Positions 1-8,039 of a stretch of 64,000 nt of DNA are shown piece after piece; positions within the stretch are counted from its first letter, which is position 1; every line of letters starts with the position of its first letter. The DNA is from UMGS1908 sp964432825 (GTDB lineage Bacteria > Bacillota > Clostridia > Christensenellales > UBA1242): contig CAYSOX010000001.1 in assembly GCA_964432825.1 (NCBI GenBank), forward strand, positions 95,004 to 159,003, given 5' to 3'. Below the pieces are notes generated by a model, which worked only from the letters and a program-made list of their open reading frames with translations, was not told where the DNA came from and searched no databases. Made by a program: the position numbers and the translations under genes.

Positions 1-2
1 CT

Positions 3-725
3 TTTCATATAAAAGGCACAAATGAGGAATTTGGAGTATGTAATGCAACAATGGGAACGGTTAGTGTGGCAAAATTAAAAGAAGTTGCAAAATCTTACGA
101 GTGTACAATTACCGAATTTTTGGTAGCAGAACTTGCATACGCGATATATAAAAAGAATAAAAAACATAACAAGCCAATAAAGATGTCGGTGCCAATTGAT
201 TTAAGACAATTTTTCGAAAGTGAAACATTAAGAAATTTTTCGGCATATATCAATGTAGAAATTGCACCAAATGAAAATGGGTATATTTTGCAAGATGTTA
301 TTGATATAGTAAAAACCTCGTTTAAAGAAATTACAAAAGAAAATATGCAGGCATTTATTAATAATAATGTTGGAATACAAAAGAATTTCTTGATAAAATT
401 AGTTCCATTAAGGCTAAAAAATGTGGTAATAAAATTAGTTTATCAAGCAGTTGGTGAAGCCTATCAAACAATGAATGTTTCAAATATAGGGCTTGTTAAA
501 GCACCTGAAGAATTTAAAGAAAAGATTGTCAAATATGGTGTAAATTTAGGTCGCCCAAAATATAATTCTAAAACGGTAGGGATAATTTCTTTTAATGACA
601 ATATGGTAATCACAATTTCGTCAAAAATAAAGGAAAATGATATTGAAGAGGAGTTTTTTAAAAGCCTTGCAACTCTCGGTATTCCGGTTTTGATAGAGAG
701 TAACAGGAGGGACTATTATGCATAA
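3..725 (+). CDS. Alcohol acetyltransferase-like / condensation-fold protein, C-terminal part (cut at left edge)
   Basis: The frame is open back to base 3, so the N-terminus lies outside the window; the first in-window ATG (51) is probably internal. The visible ~240 residues resemble the C-terminal half of the acyltransferase/condensation-domain fold (alcohol acetyltransferase or wax-ester-synthase-like). These proteins transfer an acyl group, but the HHxxxD catalytic motif would be upstream and cannot be checked. The hydrophobic segment with 'SVPIDLRQFF' followed by a conserved Asn-rich stretch is typical of that fold. It overlaps the next gene by 8 bases, and a zinc-ribbon membrane protein of the type seen next often follows such acyltransferases. 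Exact substrate unknown. Confidence 0.6.
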   Translation, partial: FHIKGTNEEFGVCNATMGTVSVAKLKEVAKSYECTITEFLVAELAYAIYKKNKKHNKPIKMSVPIDLRQFFESETLRNFSAYINVEIAPNENGYILQDVIDIVKTSFKEITKENMQAFINNNVGIQKNFLIKLVPLRLKNVVIKLVYQAVGEAYQTMNVSNIGLVKAPEEFKEKIVKYGVNLGRPKYNSKTVGIISFNDNMVITISSKIKENDIEEEFFKSLATLGIPVLIESNRRDYYA

Positions 726-1422
726 CCAAAATTATTGTACTAATTGCAAGGTTGATGTTTCGGCAGATTTAAAATATTGTCCGCTTTGTGGGAAATTTGT
801 ACTTGAAGATGAAAAGCAAGAGGTTTTTGAGGGGGCTAACAGTTATCCGTTATACGATTTGAGTTATATTTATCGTGCAAAATGGTTGAAATTGGTAAAA
901 TATTCATTTATATTAGTCTGTTTGATAGCAATTGCGGTAAACTTATTGTTCGGTGCAAAATGTTTATGGTTTCCGTATGTTCTAATAGGTTTTTTTGCAA
1001 TTTGGAAGACAGTTTTTTATCCATTTAAAGAGGGTCAAAACCATATAAAAAGAATACCAATAACGGGTTTTATTTTAGCGGTAAGTGTGGCAATAGTTGA
1101 TGTTTATGACCATTTAATGTTTGACACTTCAATTGGCTGGGGTGTAATTTATACAGCACCTAGCATTTTAGCCTTTGCATCGGTGATATCTTTAATTTTA
1201 GCCTTATCTAATTCAAAATTTGATGTACAACTCATACGAGGAATGGTGTATTTAGAACTTGTGAGTGTAGTTTTGTTTGTGGTGAAACTATTTGTTGCAA
1301 CAAGTTATGATGTTTGGCCTAGTTTTATGTATTTTTTATGTGCAACAGTCAGTTTGTTTGTGTTGTTTATTGCAAAGCGTCGAAAAATGCTAAAAGAAAT
1401 CAATCGAAATTTTCACATATAA
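718..1422 (+). CDS. Zinc-ribbon integral membrane protein (DUF6320-like)
   Basis: The 234-residue protein starts with a CxxC...CPLC zinc ribbon (residues ~8-24). About six hydrophobic transmembrane segments follow between residues ~60 and 220, and a basic tail ends it. Start is ATG 718, preceded by AGGAGGG at good spacing and overlapping the upstream stop, so the two genes are translationally coupled. This matches the DUF6320-type partner protein found beside alcohol-acetyltransferase-like genes in Firmicutes. Biochemical function is unknown; a membrane partner for the acyltransferase is inferred from context only. Confidence 0.6.
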   Translation: MHNQNYCTNCKVDVSADLKYCPLCGKFVLEDEKQEVFEGANSYPLYDLSYIYRAKWLKLVKYSFILVCLIAIAVNLLFGAKCLWFPYVLIGFFAIWKTVFYPFKEGQNHIKRIPITGFILAVSVAIVDVYDHLMFDTSIGWGVIYTAPSILAFASVISLILALSNSKFDVQLIRGMVYLELVSVVLFVVKLFVATSYDVWPSFMYFLCATVSLFVLFIAKRRKMLKEINRNFHI

Positions 1423-1442
1423 TAACAAAAGAGAGGTAATTT

Positions 1443-3611
1443 ATGAATAAAAATGAGTTGTTAGATATAATGCGGGCGCAAAGGGAAACCTATTTATCAC
1501 AAAGCCAAATTACAAAAATTTGTGGCGATAAAGTAAACTATAATTCAACTACAATAAACAATTTACTAAATCTATTAATAGACGAAGGCAGTGTTATTTT
1601 GACCGAACGACATAAGTATGCTGTAATTGAAAAGACAAATGTAATAAAAGGTAAGTTTTTTGGAAATATAAAAGGCTTCGGCTTTGTTGAACGCATCAGC
1701 GAAAAGGGGGAAGACTTATTTATTCCTGAAAAAAGCGTTAATGGAGCCGTTCACGGAGATATTGTTTTAGCAAAAGTTGTGTCACAAAAGAAAGAGCGTA
1801 GAGACGGTTGGAGGCGTGGTCAAAACTCAAAAATGACTTCAAATCGGTCAACCGAAGCCGAAATTGTAAGGATTTTAAAGCGTTCCACAAAAACAATAGT
1901 AGGGACTTTTATGATATTTTCAGGTGGTGCGGTGGTAGTTCCGGATGATAAGCGTTTTGCCGACCAAGTGTTTATACAGCGGGATGATATGCTGGGTGCA
2001 AAGACAAACCAAAAGGTTGTTGTGGAAATTACAGCCTATCCATCCAGAAACCAAATGGCAATGGGTAAGGTAACCGAAATATTGGGTGATATTGGAGACT
2101 TTGGAGTGGATACATTAAGTATTATTCGAAGTTTTGGCTTGATTGAAAAATTTCCGGAGACCGTTTTAATGGAGGCAAAGGCAGTAGCACATGAACCTGA
2201 CGCACACGATTTAAAGGGTAGAAAGGATTTCACAAATGATTTGGTAATAACCATAGATGGTGACGACGCGAGGGATTTTGACGACGCGATTGGATTGAAA
2301 AAACAAGAAAACGGATATGAACTTTCGGTGCATATTGCCGATGTAACGCATTATGTCACACAAGATAGCGAAATAGATAAAGAGGCTTTTAGGCGTGCAA
2401 CAAGTGTATACTTTCCAGATATGGTTTTGCCAATGCTTCCAGAAGAACTTTCAAATAATATTTGTTCGCTAAAACCTGATGTCGTAAGATTGACGCTTAG
2501 TGTAGTTATAAAGTTTGATGAAAAAGCGAACATAAAGGATTACCAAATATATAAAGGTTTTATCAAAAGCCGAAATAGAATGACCTATCGCAATGTTACC
2601 AGAATTTTAAATGGAGAAAAAGAGGCTTGCACCGAGTTTGTGCATTTAGTTCCAATGTTAAAAGATATGGAAGAACTTGCAAAACTTTTAATTAAAAGAA
2701 GGGATATTGCTGGGCAGTTGGATTTTAACCTTCCAGAAGTCCAAATAGATATGGACGAACACAATAAAATTAAAGATATATATCGTAAACCGCGGGATAT
2801 GTCGGATAGGCTTATCGAACAGTTTATGGTTGTTACAAATGAGGTTGTTGCAAGGCATATGAAAAATATGCAAATCCCTGCAGTTTACCGAATCCACGAA
2901 GTTCCGTCCGAAGAAAAAATGCATGCTTTTAATGAGTGTGTTAAGGGTTTAGGCTTAAATTTAACCTTAACAGAAATAGAGCCAAAGCCACGCGATGTTC
3001 AAAAAGTTATTATGGCTGTTAAAAACCGCCCTATGGAAACAATAATAAATTCTATACTTTTAAGGAGTATGCAAAAAGCAAAATATTCCGAACTTCCAGT
3101 GGGGCACTTTGGTTTGGCGTTGGTGGACTATTGCCACTTCACTTCACCAATTAGAAGATACCCTGACCTTACTATTCACAGAATAATTAAACTTGCAATG
3201 GATGGCGAAATGGTTGGGAAAACATATGGTTTTTATGAAAACTTCGTAGTTGAGTCTGCCGAACAATCTTCAAGCCGTGAAAGACTTGCTGATGAGGCTG
3301 AAAGAACGGTAGACGACCTTAAAAAGGCAGAATATATGACCAAATTTATTGGTCAAACCTTTGTTGGTATGGTGTCTGGAATTAATGAAATCGGAATTTT
3401 TGTACAACTGGAAAATACGGTAGAAGGCTTTGTTTCAATGGAAGATTTGCCGACAGATAATTACACTTACGATGAAGCAAAGTGGACAATGTTCGGCAAA
3501 AATAACACCTTCAAGTTGGGTCAAAAACTAAAAATCGTAGTTCAAAGCACCGACCTTATTTTAAGAAAGGTATATTTCACATTGGCTGAAGATTTTAAGA
3601 CTTTTGAATAA
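1443..3611 (+). CDS. rnr: Ribonuclease R
   Basis: A 722-residue RNB-family 3'-5' exoribonuclease. An N-terminal winged-helix region (residues ~1-65) is followed by cold-shock domains, the RNB catalytic core with the Mg2+-binding signature 'TIDGDDARDFDDA' (residues ~275-287), and a C-terminal S1 RNA-binding domain (from ~residue 640, 'FVGMVSGINEIGIFVQLEN'). RNase R degrades structured RNA and joins tmRNA-SmpB in clearing stalled mRNAs; smpB and ssrA follow immediately, as in many Firmicutes. ATG 1443 has GAGAGG eight bases upstream. Length is normal for the family. Confidence 0.95.
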   Translation: MNKNELLDIMRAQRETYLSQSQITKICGDKVNYNSTTINNLLNLLIDEGSVILTERHKYAVIEKTNVIKGKFFGNIKGFGFVERISEKGEDLFIPEKSVNGAVHGDIVLAKVVSQKKERRDGWRRGQNSKMTSNRSTEAEIVRILKRSTKTIVGTFMIFSGGAVVVPDDKRFADQVFIQRDDMLGAKTNQKVVVEITAYPSRNQMAMGKVTEILGDIGDFGVDTLSIIRSFGLIEKFPETVLMEAKAVAHEPDAHDLKGRKDFTNDLVITIDGDDARDFDDAIGLKKQENGYELSVHIADVTHYVTQDSEIDKEAFRRATSVYFPDMVLPMLPEELSNNICSLKPDVVRLTLSVVIKFDEKANIKDYQIYKGFIKSRNRMTYRNVTRILNGEKEACTEFVHLVPMLKDMEELAKLLIKRRDIAGQLDFNLPEVQIDMDEHNKIKDIYRKPRDMSDRLIEQFMVVTNEVVARHMKNMQIPAVYRIHEVPSEEKMHAFNECVKGLGLNLTLTEIEPKPRDVQKVIMAVKNRPMETIINSILLRSMQKAKYSELPVGHFGLALVDYCHFTSPIRRYPDLTIHRIIKLAMDGEMVGKTYGFYENFVVESAEQSSSRERLADEAERTVDDLKKAEYMTKFIGQTFVGMVSGINEIGIFVQLENTVEGFVSMEDLPTDNYTYDEAKWTMFGKNNTFKLGQKLKIVVQSTDLILRKVYFTLAEDFKTFE

Positions 3612-3624
3612 AACAAAAAAACTA

Positions 3625-3653
3625 TTGAATTATCACAAAATGTGTGGTAAAAT
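3625..3653 (+). promoter_or_regulatory. Sigma-A-type promoter for smpB
   Basis: TTGAAT (3625-3630) and TAAAAT (3648-3653) with a 17-bp spacer, about 30 bp before the smpB start. Assigned by pattern only. Confidence 0.5.
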
Positions 3654-3684
3654 ATCCAAGCAAAAAGATTAAACGAGGAAATTT

Positions 3685-4140
3685 ATGGAACAACAAATTG
3701 TTGCAGATAACAAAAAAGCCTATTACGATTACACTATTGAAGATAAGTACACCGCAGGTATTGTTCTTGAGGGGGTCGAGATTAAATCTGTGCGGGCAGG
3801 AAAAGTCAACTTGAAGGATAGTTATGTAATTGTTAAAAACGGCGAAGTCTTTTTGCTTGGTTGCCATATTGCTGAATATGAAAAGGCAGATGGACTAAAA
3901 AAAGTTGATACCAGAAGAACGCGTAAATTACTATTAAAAAAATCCGAAATATTAAAACTTGAAAGAAAGGTTAATATTAAAGGTTACACATTGGTTCCAA
4001 CAAAAATGTTTCTTGTAAATAATTTAGCAAAGGTTGAAATTGCTGTTGCTAAAGGAAAAGAATTGTATAACAAGAAAAACTCAATCAAAGAAAAGGATTT
4101 AAAACGCGAGGCAGATAGAGTTTTAAAATCGGGTTTTTAA
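3685..4140 (+). CDS. smpB: SsrA-binding protein SmpB
   Basis: A 151-residue SmpB, which binds tmRNA and brings it to stalled ribosomes for trans-translation. The N-terminal 'NKKAYYDYTIEDKYTAGIVL' strand, the 'GVEIKSVRAGKVNLKDSY' segment and a basic C-terminal tail (KKNSIKEKDLKREADR) are family hallmarks. Start ATG 3685 follows a GAGG ribosome site ('aaacgaggaaattt'). It sits between rnr and ssrA, making a compact ribosome-rescue locus. Confidence 0.96.
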   Translation: MEQQIVADNKKAYYDYTIEDKYTAGIVLEGVEIKSVRAGKVNLKDSYVIVKNGEVFLLGCHIAEYEKADGLKKVDTRRTRKLLLKKSEILKLERKVNIKGYTLVPTKMFLVNNLAKVEIAVAKGKELYNKKNSIKEKDLKREADRVLKSGF

Positions 4141-4216
4141 CAATTTTTAAACAGGTTGTTAAAAACTACTTTTTAAATAATAACAAAAAAACAAATTGAC
4201 TTTCTTTGACCAATAC

Positions 4217-4566
4217 GGGGGCGACCGGTTTTGACGGGTATCTGAATTTTTAAATATACAGCATGTTGCAGGGCGGACTGCATAAAAACTCGCAAAAAAA
4301 ATAAACGCTAACGACAATTTAGCATACGCTGCCTAACTTTTAGGCATGTCCATCAAGGTAGGCTTACTGGACTTTGTTGGGCATTAATTAAAGTAAGGAA
4401 CCACAGTTGGGGTTTTGGGCGACTGTAGGGGATAACTACTTAAAACTAGCGGAGATTCAGGTTGTTTGTAGTCGGTATCAATGCGAAAATTAAATTACAA
4501 ACTAAACATGTAGAACAATTTAAAATGGATATTCGGACGTGGGTTCAATTCCCACCGCCTCCACCA
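4217..4566 (+). ncRNA. ssrA: tmRNA (SsrA)
   Basis: The 5' end GGGGGCG pairs with CGCCTCC at the 3' end, followed by A and an encoded CCA, which gives the alanyl acceptor. 'GGGGCGACCGGTTTTGACGGG' -type 5' sequence and the T-arm 'GGGTTCAATTCCCACC' are canonical tmRNA parts. The coding part reads GCT AAC GAC AAT TTA GCA TAC GCT GCC TAA (about 4305-4334), giving ANDNLAYAA. If resumption is at the upstream in-frame GCA, the tag is AKKINANDNLAYAA. The terminal AYAA differs from the common ALAA. It lies directly downstream of smpB. Confidence 0.95.
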
Positions 4567-4573
4567 GCAAAAC

Positions 4574-4598
4574 AAAAAGTCCCAACGGGACTTTTTTG
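4574..4598 (+). terminator. Rho-independent terminator of ssrA
   Basis: AGTCCC-AAC-GGGACT hairpin flanked by an A run and a T6 tract, just after the tmRNA CCA end. Confidence 0.85.
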
Positions 4599-4610
4599 TT
4601 TTGCGGGTGA

Positions 4611-4668
4611 TTTCCTTACGGAAATGATATTCACTAGAGTGAATGATATTTGCTAACGCAAATGATAA
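4611..4668 (+). repeat. Array of three 14-nt hairpins with 19-bp period
   Basis: Three units start at 4611, 4630 and 4649. Each has a 5-bp stem, a 4-nt loop and a TGATA spacer. The stems differ (TTTCC/GGAAA, TTCAC/GTGAA, TTTGC/GCAAA) while each stays self-complementary, so structure rather than sequence is kept. Similar palindromic ATGATATT-containing arrays are known beside four-helix-bundle (23S intervening-sequence type) genes, and one follows here. Confidence 0.8.
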
Positions 4669-4688
4669 CATTAAGTATTTATAACAAT

Positions 4689-4718
4689 TTGACTTTTAAG
4701 CGGTTGTTATAGTATAAT
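4689..4718 (+). promoter_or_regulatory. Promoter abutting the start codon of the four-helix-bundle gene
   Basis: TTGACT (4689-4694), 18-bp spacer, TATAAT (4713-4718). The ATG begins at 4725, where transcription would be expected to start, and no ribosome site lies between, so the mRNA is probably leaderless. Confidence 0.55.
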
Positions 4719-4724
4719 AAATTT

Positions 4725-5069
4725 ATGAAAAATAATGCATTATTAGTTAAGTCAAAAAATTTTGCTATAGAGATTATAAATCTTTGTGATAACATTAAGG
4801 GTTCATCAAGTATTGTAAATCAACTTCTGCGTAGTGGGACTTCAATAGGTGCAAATATAAGTGAAGCACAATATGCTCACGGGAAAAATGATTTCGTAGC
4901 AAAACTTGAAATTTCGTTAAAAGAATGTTCGGAAACGGAGTATTGGCTAGAACTTTTATACGAGACAAAAAAGATTGATGAGGAAATATATAAAAACTTA
5001 AAACAGCTTGCGGGAACAATTAGAAAAATGTTAATTTCTTCTTGCAAAACAGTAAAGGGATTACAATAA
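4725..5069 (+). CDS. Four-helix bundle protein (S23 / 23S intervening-sequence family)
   Basis: The 114-residue, fully helical protein matches the TIGR02436 four-helix-bundle family: 'SIVNQLLRSGTSIGANISEA' (residues ~28-47) and 'KLEISLKECSETEYWLELL' are its signature. The family includes proteins encoded inside 23S rRNA intervening sequences and the Avd accessory subunit of diversity-generating retroelements. No reverse transcriptase or template/variable repeats are present here. It stands alone after tmRNA and the hairpin array. No Shine-Dalgarno sequence precedes ATG 4725. Molecular role of stand-alone members is unknown. Confidence 0.88.
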   Translation: MKNNALLVKSKNFAIEIINLCDNIKGSSSIVNQLLRSGTSIGANISEAQYAHGKNDFVAKLEISLKECSETEYWLELLYETKKIDEEIYKNLKQLAGTIRKMLISSCKTVKGLQ

Positions 5070-5106
5070 ATTCAATACCTAAATCAATATAAAACAGAGG
5101 TGCAAG

Positions 5107-5255
5107 ATGGTTGAATATAGGGTGGCGACAATCGAGGGATTTGGAAAAGGAGTAAAATTATGAGGCGAAAGTTTGTGGATAAAGAATATACAGGAAACGC
5201 CAGAATAAACCTAAGGGAGATATTTAGTAGGTTTAAATCGACAAACAGAGGTTAA
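5107..5255 (+). other. Two very short ORFs of unknown nature
   Basis: ATG 5107 opens an 18-codon ORF (MVEYRVATIEGFGKGVKL) and ATG 5160 a 31-codon ORF. The second is preceded by AAAAGGAG at reasonable spacing. Neither is recognised. They lie just before a broken acetyltransferase, so they may be debris of decayed genes rather than working peptides. Confidence 0.2.
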
Positions 5256-5259
5256 TTGT

Positions 5260-5852
5260 ATGGCTTATATGTTTAAAATAGCCGAAGCAGAAGATTCGGA
5301 AATTATTAAAGAACTTATAAATAAAATGTATGGCACAACTTACGAAACGCGAGAAAATGAAGAAATTTCTAAAGCAATTAAAGATAAAAATGAAATTTAA
5401 ATGTTAGCATACGATGGGGATTGTTGTATAGGATTTTCGGGGCGTCCTTAAACAATGACTATTATGCGGATGTAATTACTCCCGATATTGCGGTTATTGA
5501 TTATATATATACTTTAGAAGATAAAAGGAATATTGCGGTTTCTTTTGAGTTAATTGTAAGGCTAGTAAATAAACTATTAGAAAATGGCACTAAAAAAGCA
5601 ATTATGCAAGTTCAAACTTATAACAAACAGAGATTTTTCCATTATGCACTTAGTGATAAAAATATTATCAAGACGACACCAATTGAAAAAGATGGAGAAA
5701 TATATGAAGACCAAATTTTATTGATTAACGACTTAAATAAGATTGCCAATACGACATTAAAAACATTGATGTTGAAGGCACGGACTTTTTTAAAGACCGA
5801 GGCAGAATCAATAAAAAGTATTCAACAATTAAAAGAAAAAGAGGAAAATTAA
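5260..5852 (+). pseudogene. GNAT-family N-acetyltransferase, broken by a stop and a frameshift
   Basis: ATG 5260 starts a GNAT-like N-terminus (MAYMFKIAEAEDSEIIKELI...) that hits TAA at 5398-5400. The same frame then continues 'MLAYDGDCCIGFSG' to a second stop at 5449. The rest of the domain (ASLNNDYYADVITPDIAV... NKQRFFHYALSD) is in another frame from about 5436 to the stop at 5850-5852; one missing base in the TCGGGG run joins them. Repaired, it would be ~197 residues, a normal GNAT length. The late 'NKQRFFHYAL' resembles the acetyl-CoA-binding end of the fold. Substrate unknown. Confidence 0.75.
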
Positions 5853-5866
5853 TTAGAGGTGAAAAA

Positions 5867-6688
5867 ATGGATATTACCGATTTAACATGGAACCCTTGGC
5901 ATGGGTGTCACAAATGCAGTGAGGGTTGCCAAAATTGTTATGCATATTTTTTGGATAAAAGATATGGAAGAGATACAAATCAGATTTGTAGAAACAAGTC
6001 TAATTTTGATTATCCAATAAAGAAAGATAAAAATGGCAAGTATAAATTGCCTAGCGGAGCATTTGTTCGAGTTTGTATGACAAGTGATTTCTTTTTGGAA
6101 GAGACCGACGAATGGCGAAAGGAAGCATGGGATATTATTCGCAAGCGTCCAGATGTTACATTTTCACTACTTACAAAAAGAGCAGATAGGATAAAAAATA
6201 ATTTGCCTAGTGATTGGGGTGATGGATGGGATAATGTGCAGTTTGCAGTATCTGCCGAGAACCAAAAAAGAGTGGATGAAAGAATTCCATATCTATTAGA
6301 TGTTCCTGCAAAACACAGATGGATAAGCGTAAAGCCATTTATTGGCGAAGTGGATTTGGAAGAGTATCTTAAAACGGGAAAGATTGAAACCGTGCTTGCC
6401 GGTGGAGAAAATTATTTAGGTTGTCGTCCGCTTCGTTATGAGTGGGTTAAAAAATTGCACGACCAATGCGAAAAATATAATGTTCACCTTATTTTTGGAC
6501 AAACGGGAAATGTTTTTGTTAAGGATGGTGTAGAGTTTAAAATTAGAAATCGTACCGACCAAATGATTCAAGCCGTAAAGTCGGGCTTAAACTATCCACA
6601 TTTGGATATAGATAAGCGAGTTGAAGAGATTTTAACCATTAGGGAACAGATGAAAAAAGCACGAGGCAAAAAGGGTTCGTGTGAATAA
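5867..6688 (+). CDS. DUF5131 / phage Gp37-Gp68-like protein
   Basis: A 273-residue protein of the Gp37/Gp68 (DUF5131) family, related in appearance to radical-SAM proteins. The N-terminus 'TWNPWHGCHKCSEGCQNCYA' (residues ~6-25) has the tight Cys cluster of the family. 'VCMTSDFFLEETDEWR', 'FSLLTKRADRI' and 'RWISVKPFIGEVDL' are further conserved blocks. The start follows GAGGTG. The biochemical role of the family is unsettled; many members are on phages and mobile elements, consistent with the surrounding decayed genes. Confidence 0.85.
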   Translation: MDITDLTWNPWHGCHKCSEGCQNCYAYFLDKRYGRDTNQICRNKSNFDYPIKKDKNGKYKLPSGAFVRVCMTSDFFLEETDEWRKEAWDIIRKRPDVTFSLLTKRADRIKNNLPSDWGDGWDNVQFAVSAENQKRVDERIPYLLDVPAKHRWISVKPFIGEVDLEEYLKTGKIETVLAGGENYLGCRPLRYEWVKKLHDQCEKYNVHLIFGQTGNVFVKDGVEFKIRNRTDQMIQAVKSGLNYPHLDIDKRVEEILTIREQMKKARGKKGSCE

Positions 6689-6745
6689 AACAAATCAAAA
6701 TAATATGGAAAAACCTAGTTTAAATTACTAATTTAGTTAAATAAT

Positions 6746-6786
6746 AAAAAAAGCCTTAAATTCTTTATAAATTTAGGGCTTTTTTA
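6746..6786 (+). terminator. Rho-independent terminator after the DUF5131 gene
   Basis: AAAAAAGCCTTAAATT pairs (with one G-T) with AAATTTAGGGCTTTTTT about 20 bases later; ends in T6. Confidence 0.8.
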
Positions 6787-6834
6787 TGTGTAAAAATATG
6801 AAAAATAATTAAAAATTTTTGACTTAAATTTAAT

Positions 6835-6895
6835 TGTTGCAAGTTTTAGTTCAAAAACAAAATTTGTTTTATATAAAGTGTTGCAAGTTTTAGTT
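6835..6895. repeat. Pair of 17-bp direct repeats in the 6689-6998 gap
   Basis: TGTTGCAAGTTTTAGTT occurs exactly at 6835-6851 and 6879-6895 (period 44), with an A/T-rich partial palindrome between. Apart from these and the terminator, no gene is seen from 6689 to 6998. Role unknown. Confidence 0.6.
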
Positions 6896-6998
6896 TTTTG
6901 TGTGGGGCACCAAGGTTTTAATATGTAAATATTCGCATTAGTAGAAAATTTTATAGTGTATGTATATCGCCTTGCTTTTTATGGTTTATTAAATTGAA

Positions 6999-7244
6999 TT
7001 AATAGGTTCCGTCTAAGTCTTTATCTTTAAACAAATCATCATTAAAAAAGTCAAATAAACTAATGTTTAATGCTTGACAAAGGTCAAGAATTGTTCGTGT
7101 TCCGGGGTTTTTGCTTTTTCCATAAAAAATACTTTTCAATGACCCTGCGGGCATTCCAGCAAGGTCGGCTAATTTATTTGGAGTTATATTTCGTTCTTCG
7201 CATAAATCATAGATTCTTTTTGTAATTGCTTTCTCCAATACCAT
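6999..7244 (-). CDS. Small XRE-family helix-turn-helix regulator
   Basis: An 81-residue protein from ATG 7244; a longer reading from 7298 adds 18 residues. The shorter start is preferred because TTTGGAG lies 11 bases upstream and family members usually begin at 'MVLEKAITKRI'. The HTH spans roughly 'LCEERNITPNKLADLAGMPA' and 'ILDLCQALNISLFDFF'. It is a Cro/C1-type DNA-binding domain with no effector domain. It is divergent from the TetR gene; the target is unknown. Confidence 0.8.
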   Translation of the reverse strand: MVLEKAITKRIYDLCEERNITPNKLADLAGMPAGSLKSIFYGKSKNPGTRTILDLCQALNISLFDFFNDDLFKDKDLDGTY

Positions 7245-7385
7245 AAATTGATTATCTCCAAAGTAATATTTTTTTATAATTTTATCAAAATAGTACATTA
7301 ATATTGGGAGATATATCTTCTATTTGTGTGAGTGCGAAAAGAAGATAGGAGTTGACAAAATTTTAATTATTTTTTTCTAGAATGC

Positions 7386-7414
7386 TTGCAATTAGATGAA
7401 AGATTTAATATAAT
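7386..7414 (+). promoter_or_regulatory. Promoter of the TetR-family gene
   Basis: TTGCAA (7386-7391), 17-bp spacer, TATAAT (7409-7414), with predicted transcription start at ~7421. A second TTGACA at 7353 lacks a good -10. Confidence 0.6.
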
Positions 7415-7421
7415 AGTATAA

Positions 7422-7437
7422 ATGAACAATCGTTCAT
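7422..7437. promoter_or_regulatory. Palindromic operator candidate for the TetR regulator
   Basis: ATGAACAATCGTTCAT is symmetric at all but one mirrored base pair. It lies at the predicted transcription start, where a bound TetR dimer would block its own gene. Confidence 0.6.
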
Positions 7438-7457
7438 AATGTAAGGAGCGGTGATTT

Positions 7458-8039
7458 ATGCCAGCATATAACGAGGAAGTGCATAACAAAAAGAAAGTCG
7501 AGATAATGGAAAAGTGCTACAATTGTTATGCCGAACAAGGGTTTGGAAATATCGGGATAAAGGGGCTTGCTGAGGCGTGTGGAATTTCGGTAGGCAATTT
7601 TTACATATATTTTAAAGACCTTGATGATTTAATTATTCAAATGATCGAGCATTGTATGAGTAAGGTTGAGGACGAGTTTATGGAAAAAGCACCAACCAAA
7701 GTTCAAGATTTGGAAAAGTTTGTGGATGAAATACCTTATTGGACGGCAAAAAATCACGGCAAAAAGTATAGGTTGATGTATCAAATATATACAAATCCTA
7801 AATATATGCGTTATGGCAAGCAATTTTTTGATGGTGTAAATGAGCGGTATACCAAATATGCAAAGGAGTTGGAACCAAAACTTGGAATACCATACAAAAC
7901 AATAGTTTCATTTATCTTTATATTCGTTCGTGCAAGTGTCCATTATGCAATGTTTGAAGATGACTATTATTTAAAATCTCAACTAATCACAATAAAACAG
8001 GCATTAAAAATGTTTATAAACAATAAAATTATTAACTAA
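7458..8039 (+). CDS. TetR/AcrR-family transcriptional regulator
   Basis: A 193-residue protein. The N-terminal HTH (residues ~12-58) reads 'KKVEIMEKCYNCYAEQGFGN' then 'GIKGLAEACGISVGNFYIYF', a typical TetR recognition helix ending in the conserved YxYF. The C-terminal helical ligand domain is unassigned. Start ATG 7458 has AAGGAG upstream. The self-complementary operator at 7422-7437 suggests autoregulation. The next gene (BspA-like lipoprotein) begins 98 bases downstream on the same strand and could be a target, but this is inference. Confidence 0.9.
   Translation: MPAYNEEVHNKKKVEIMEKCYNCYAEQGFGNIGIKGLAEACGISVGNFYIYFKDLDDLIIQMIEHCMSKVEDEFMEKAPTKVQDLEKFVDEIPYWTAKNHGKKYRLMYQIYTNPKYMRYGKQFFDGVNERYTKYAKELEPKLGIPYKTIVSFIFIFVRASVHYAMFEDDYYLKSQLITIKQALKMFINNKIIN

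Noticed and set aside
4462..4656. 64-codon ORF on the plus strand
   Set aside because: It overlaps the 3' half of tmRNA, its terminator and the hairpin array; the tmRNA explains the sequence.
4725..5069. Diversity-generating retroelement, because of the Avd-like four-helix protein
   Set aside because: No reverse transcriptase, template repeat or variable repeat was found in the window.
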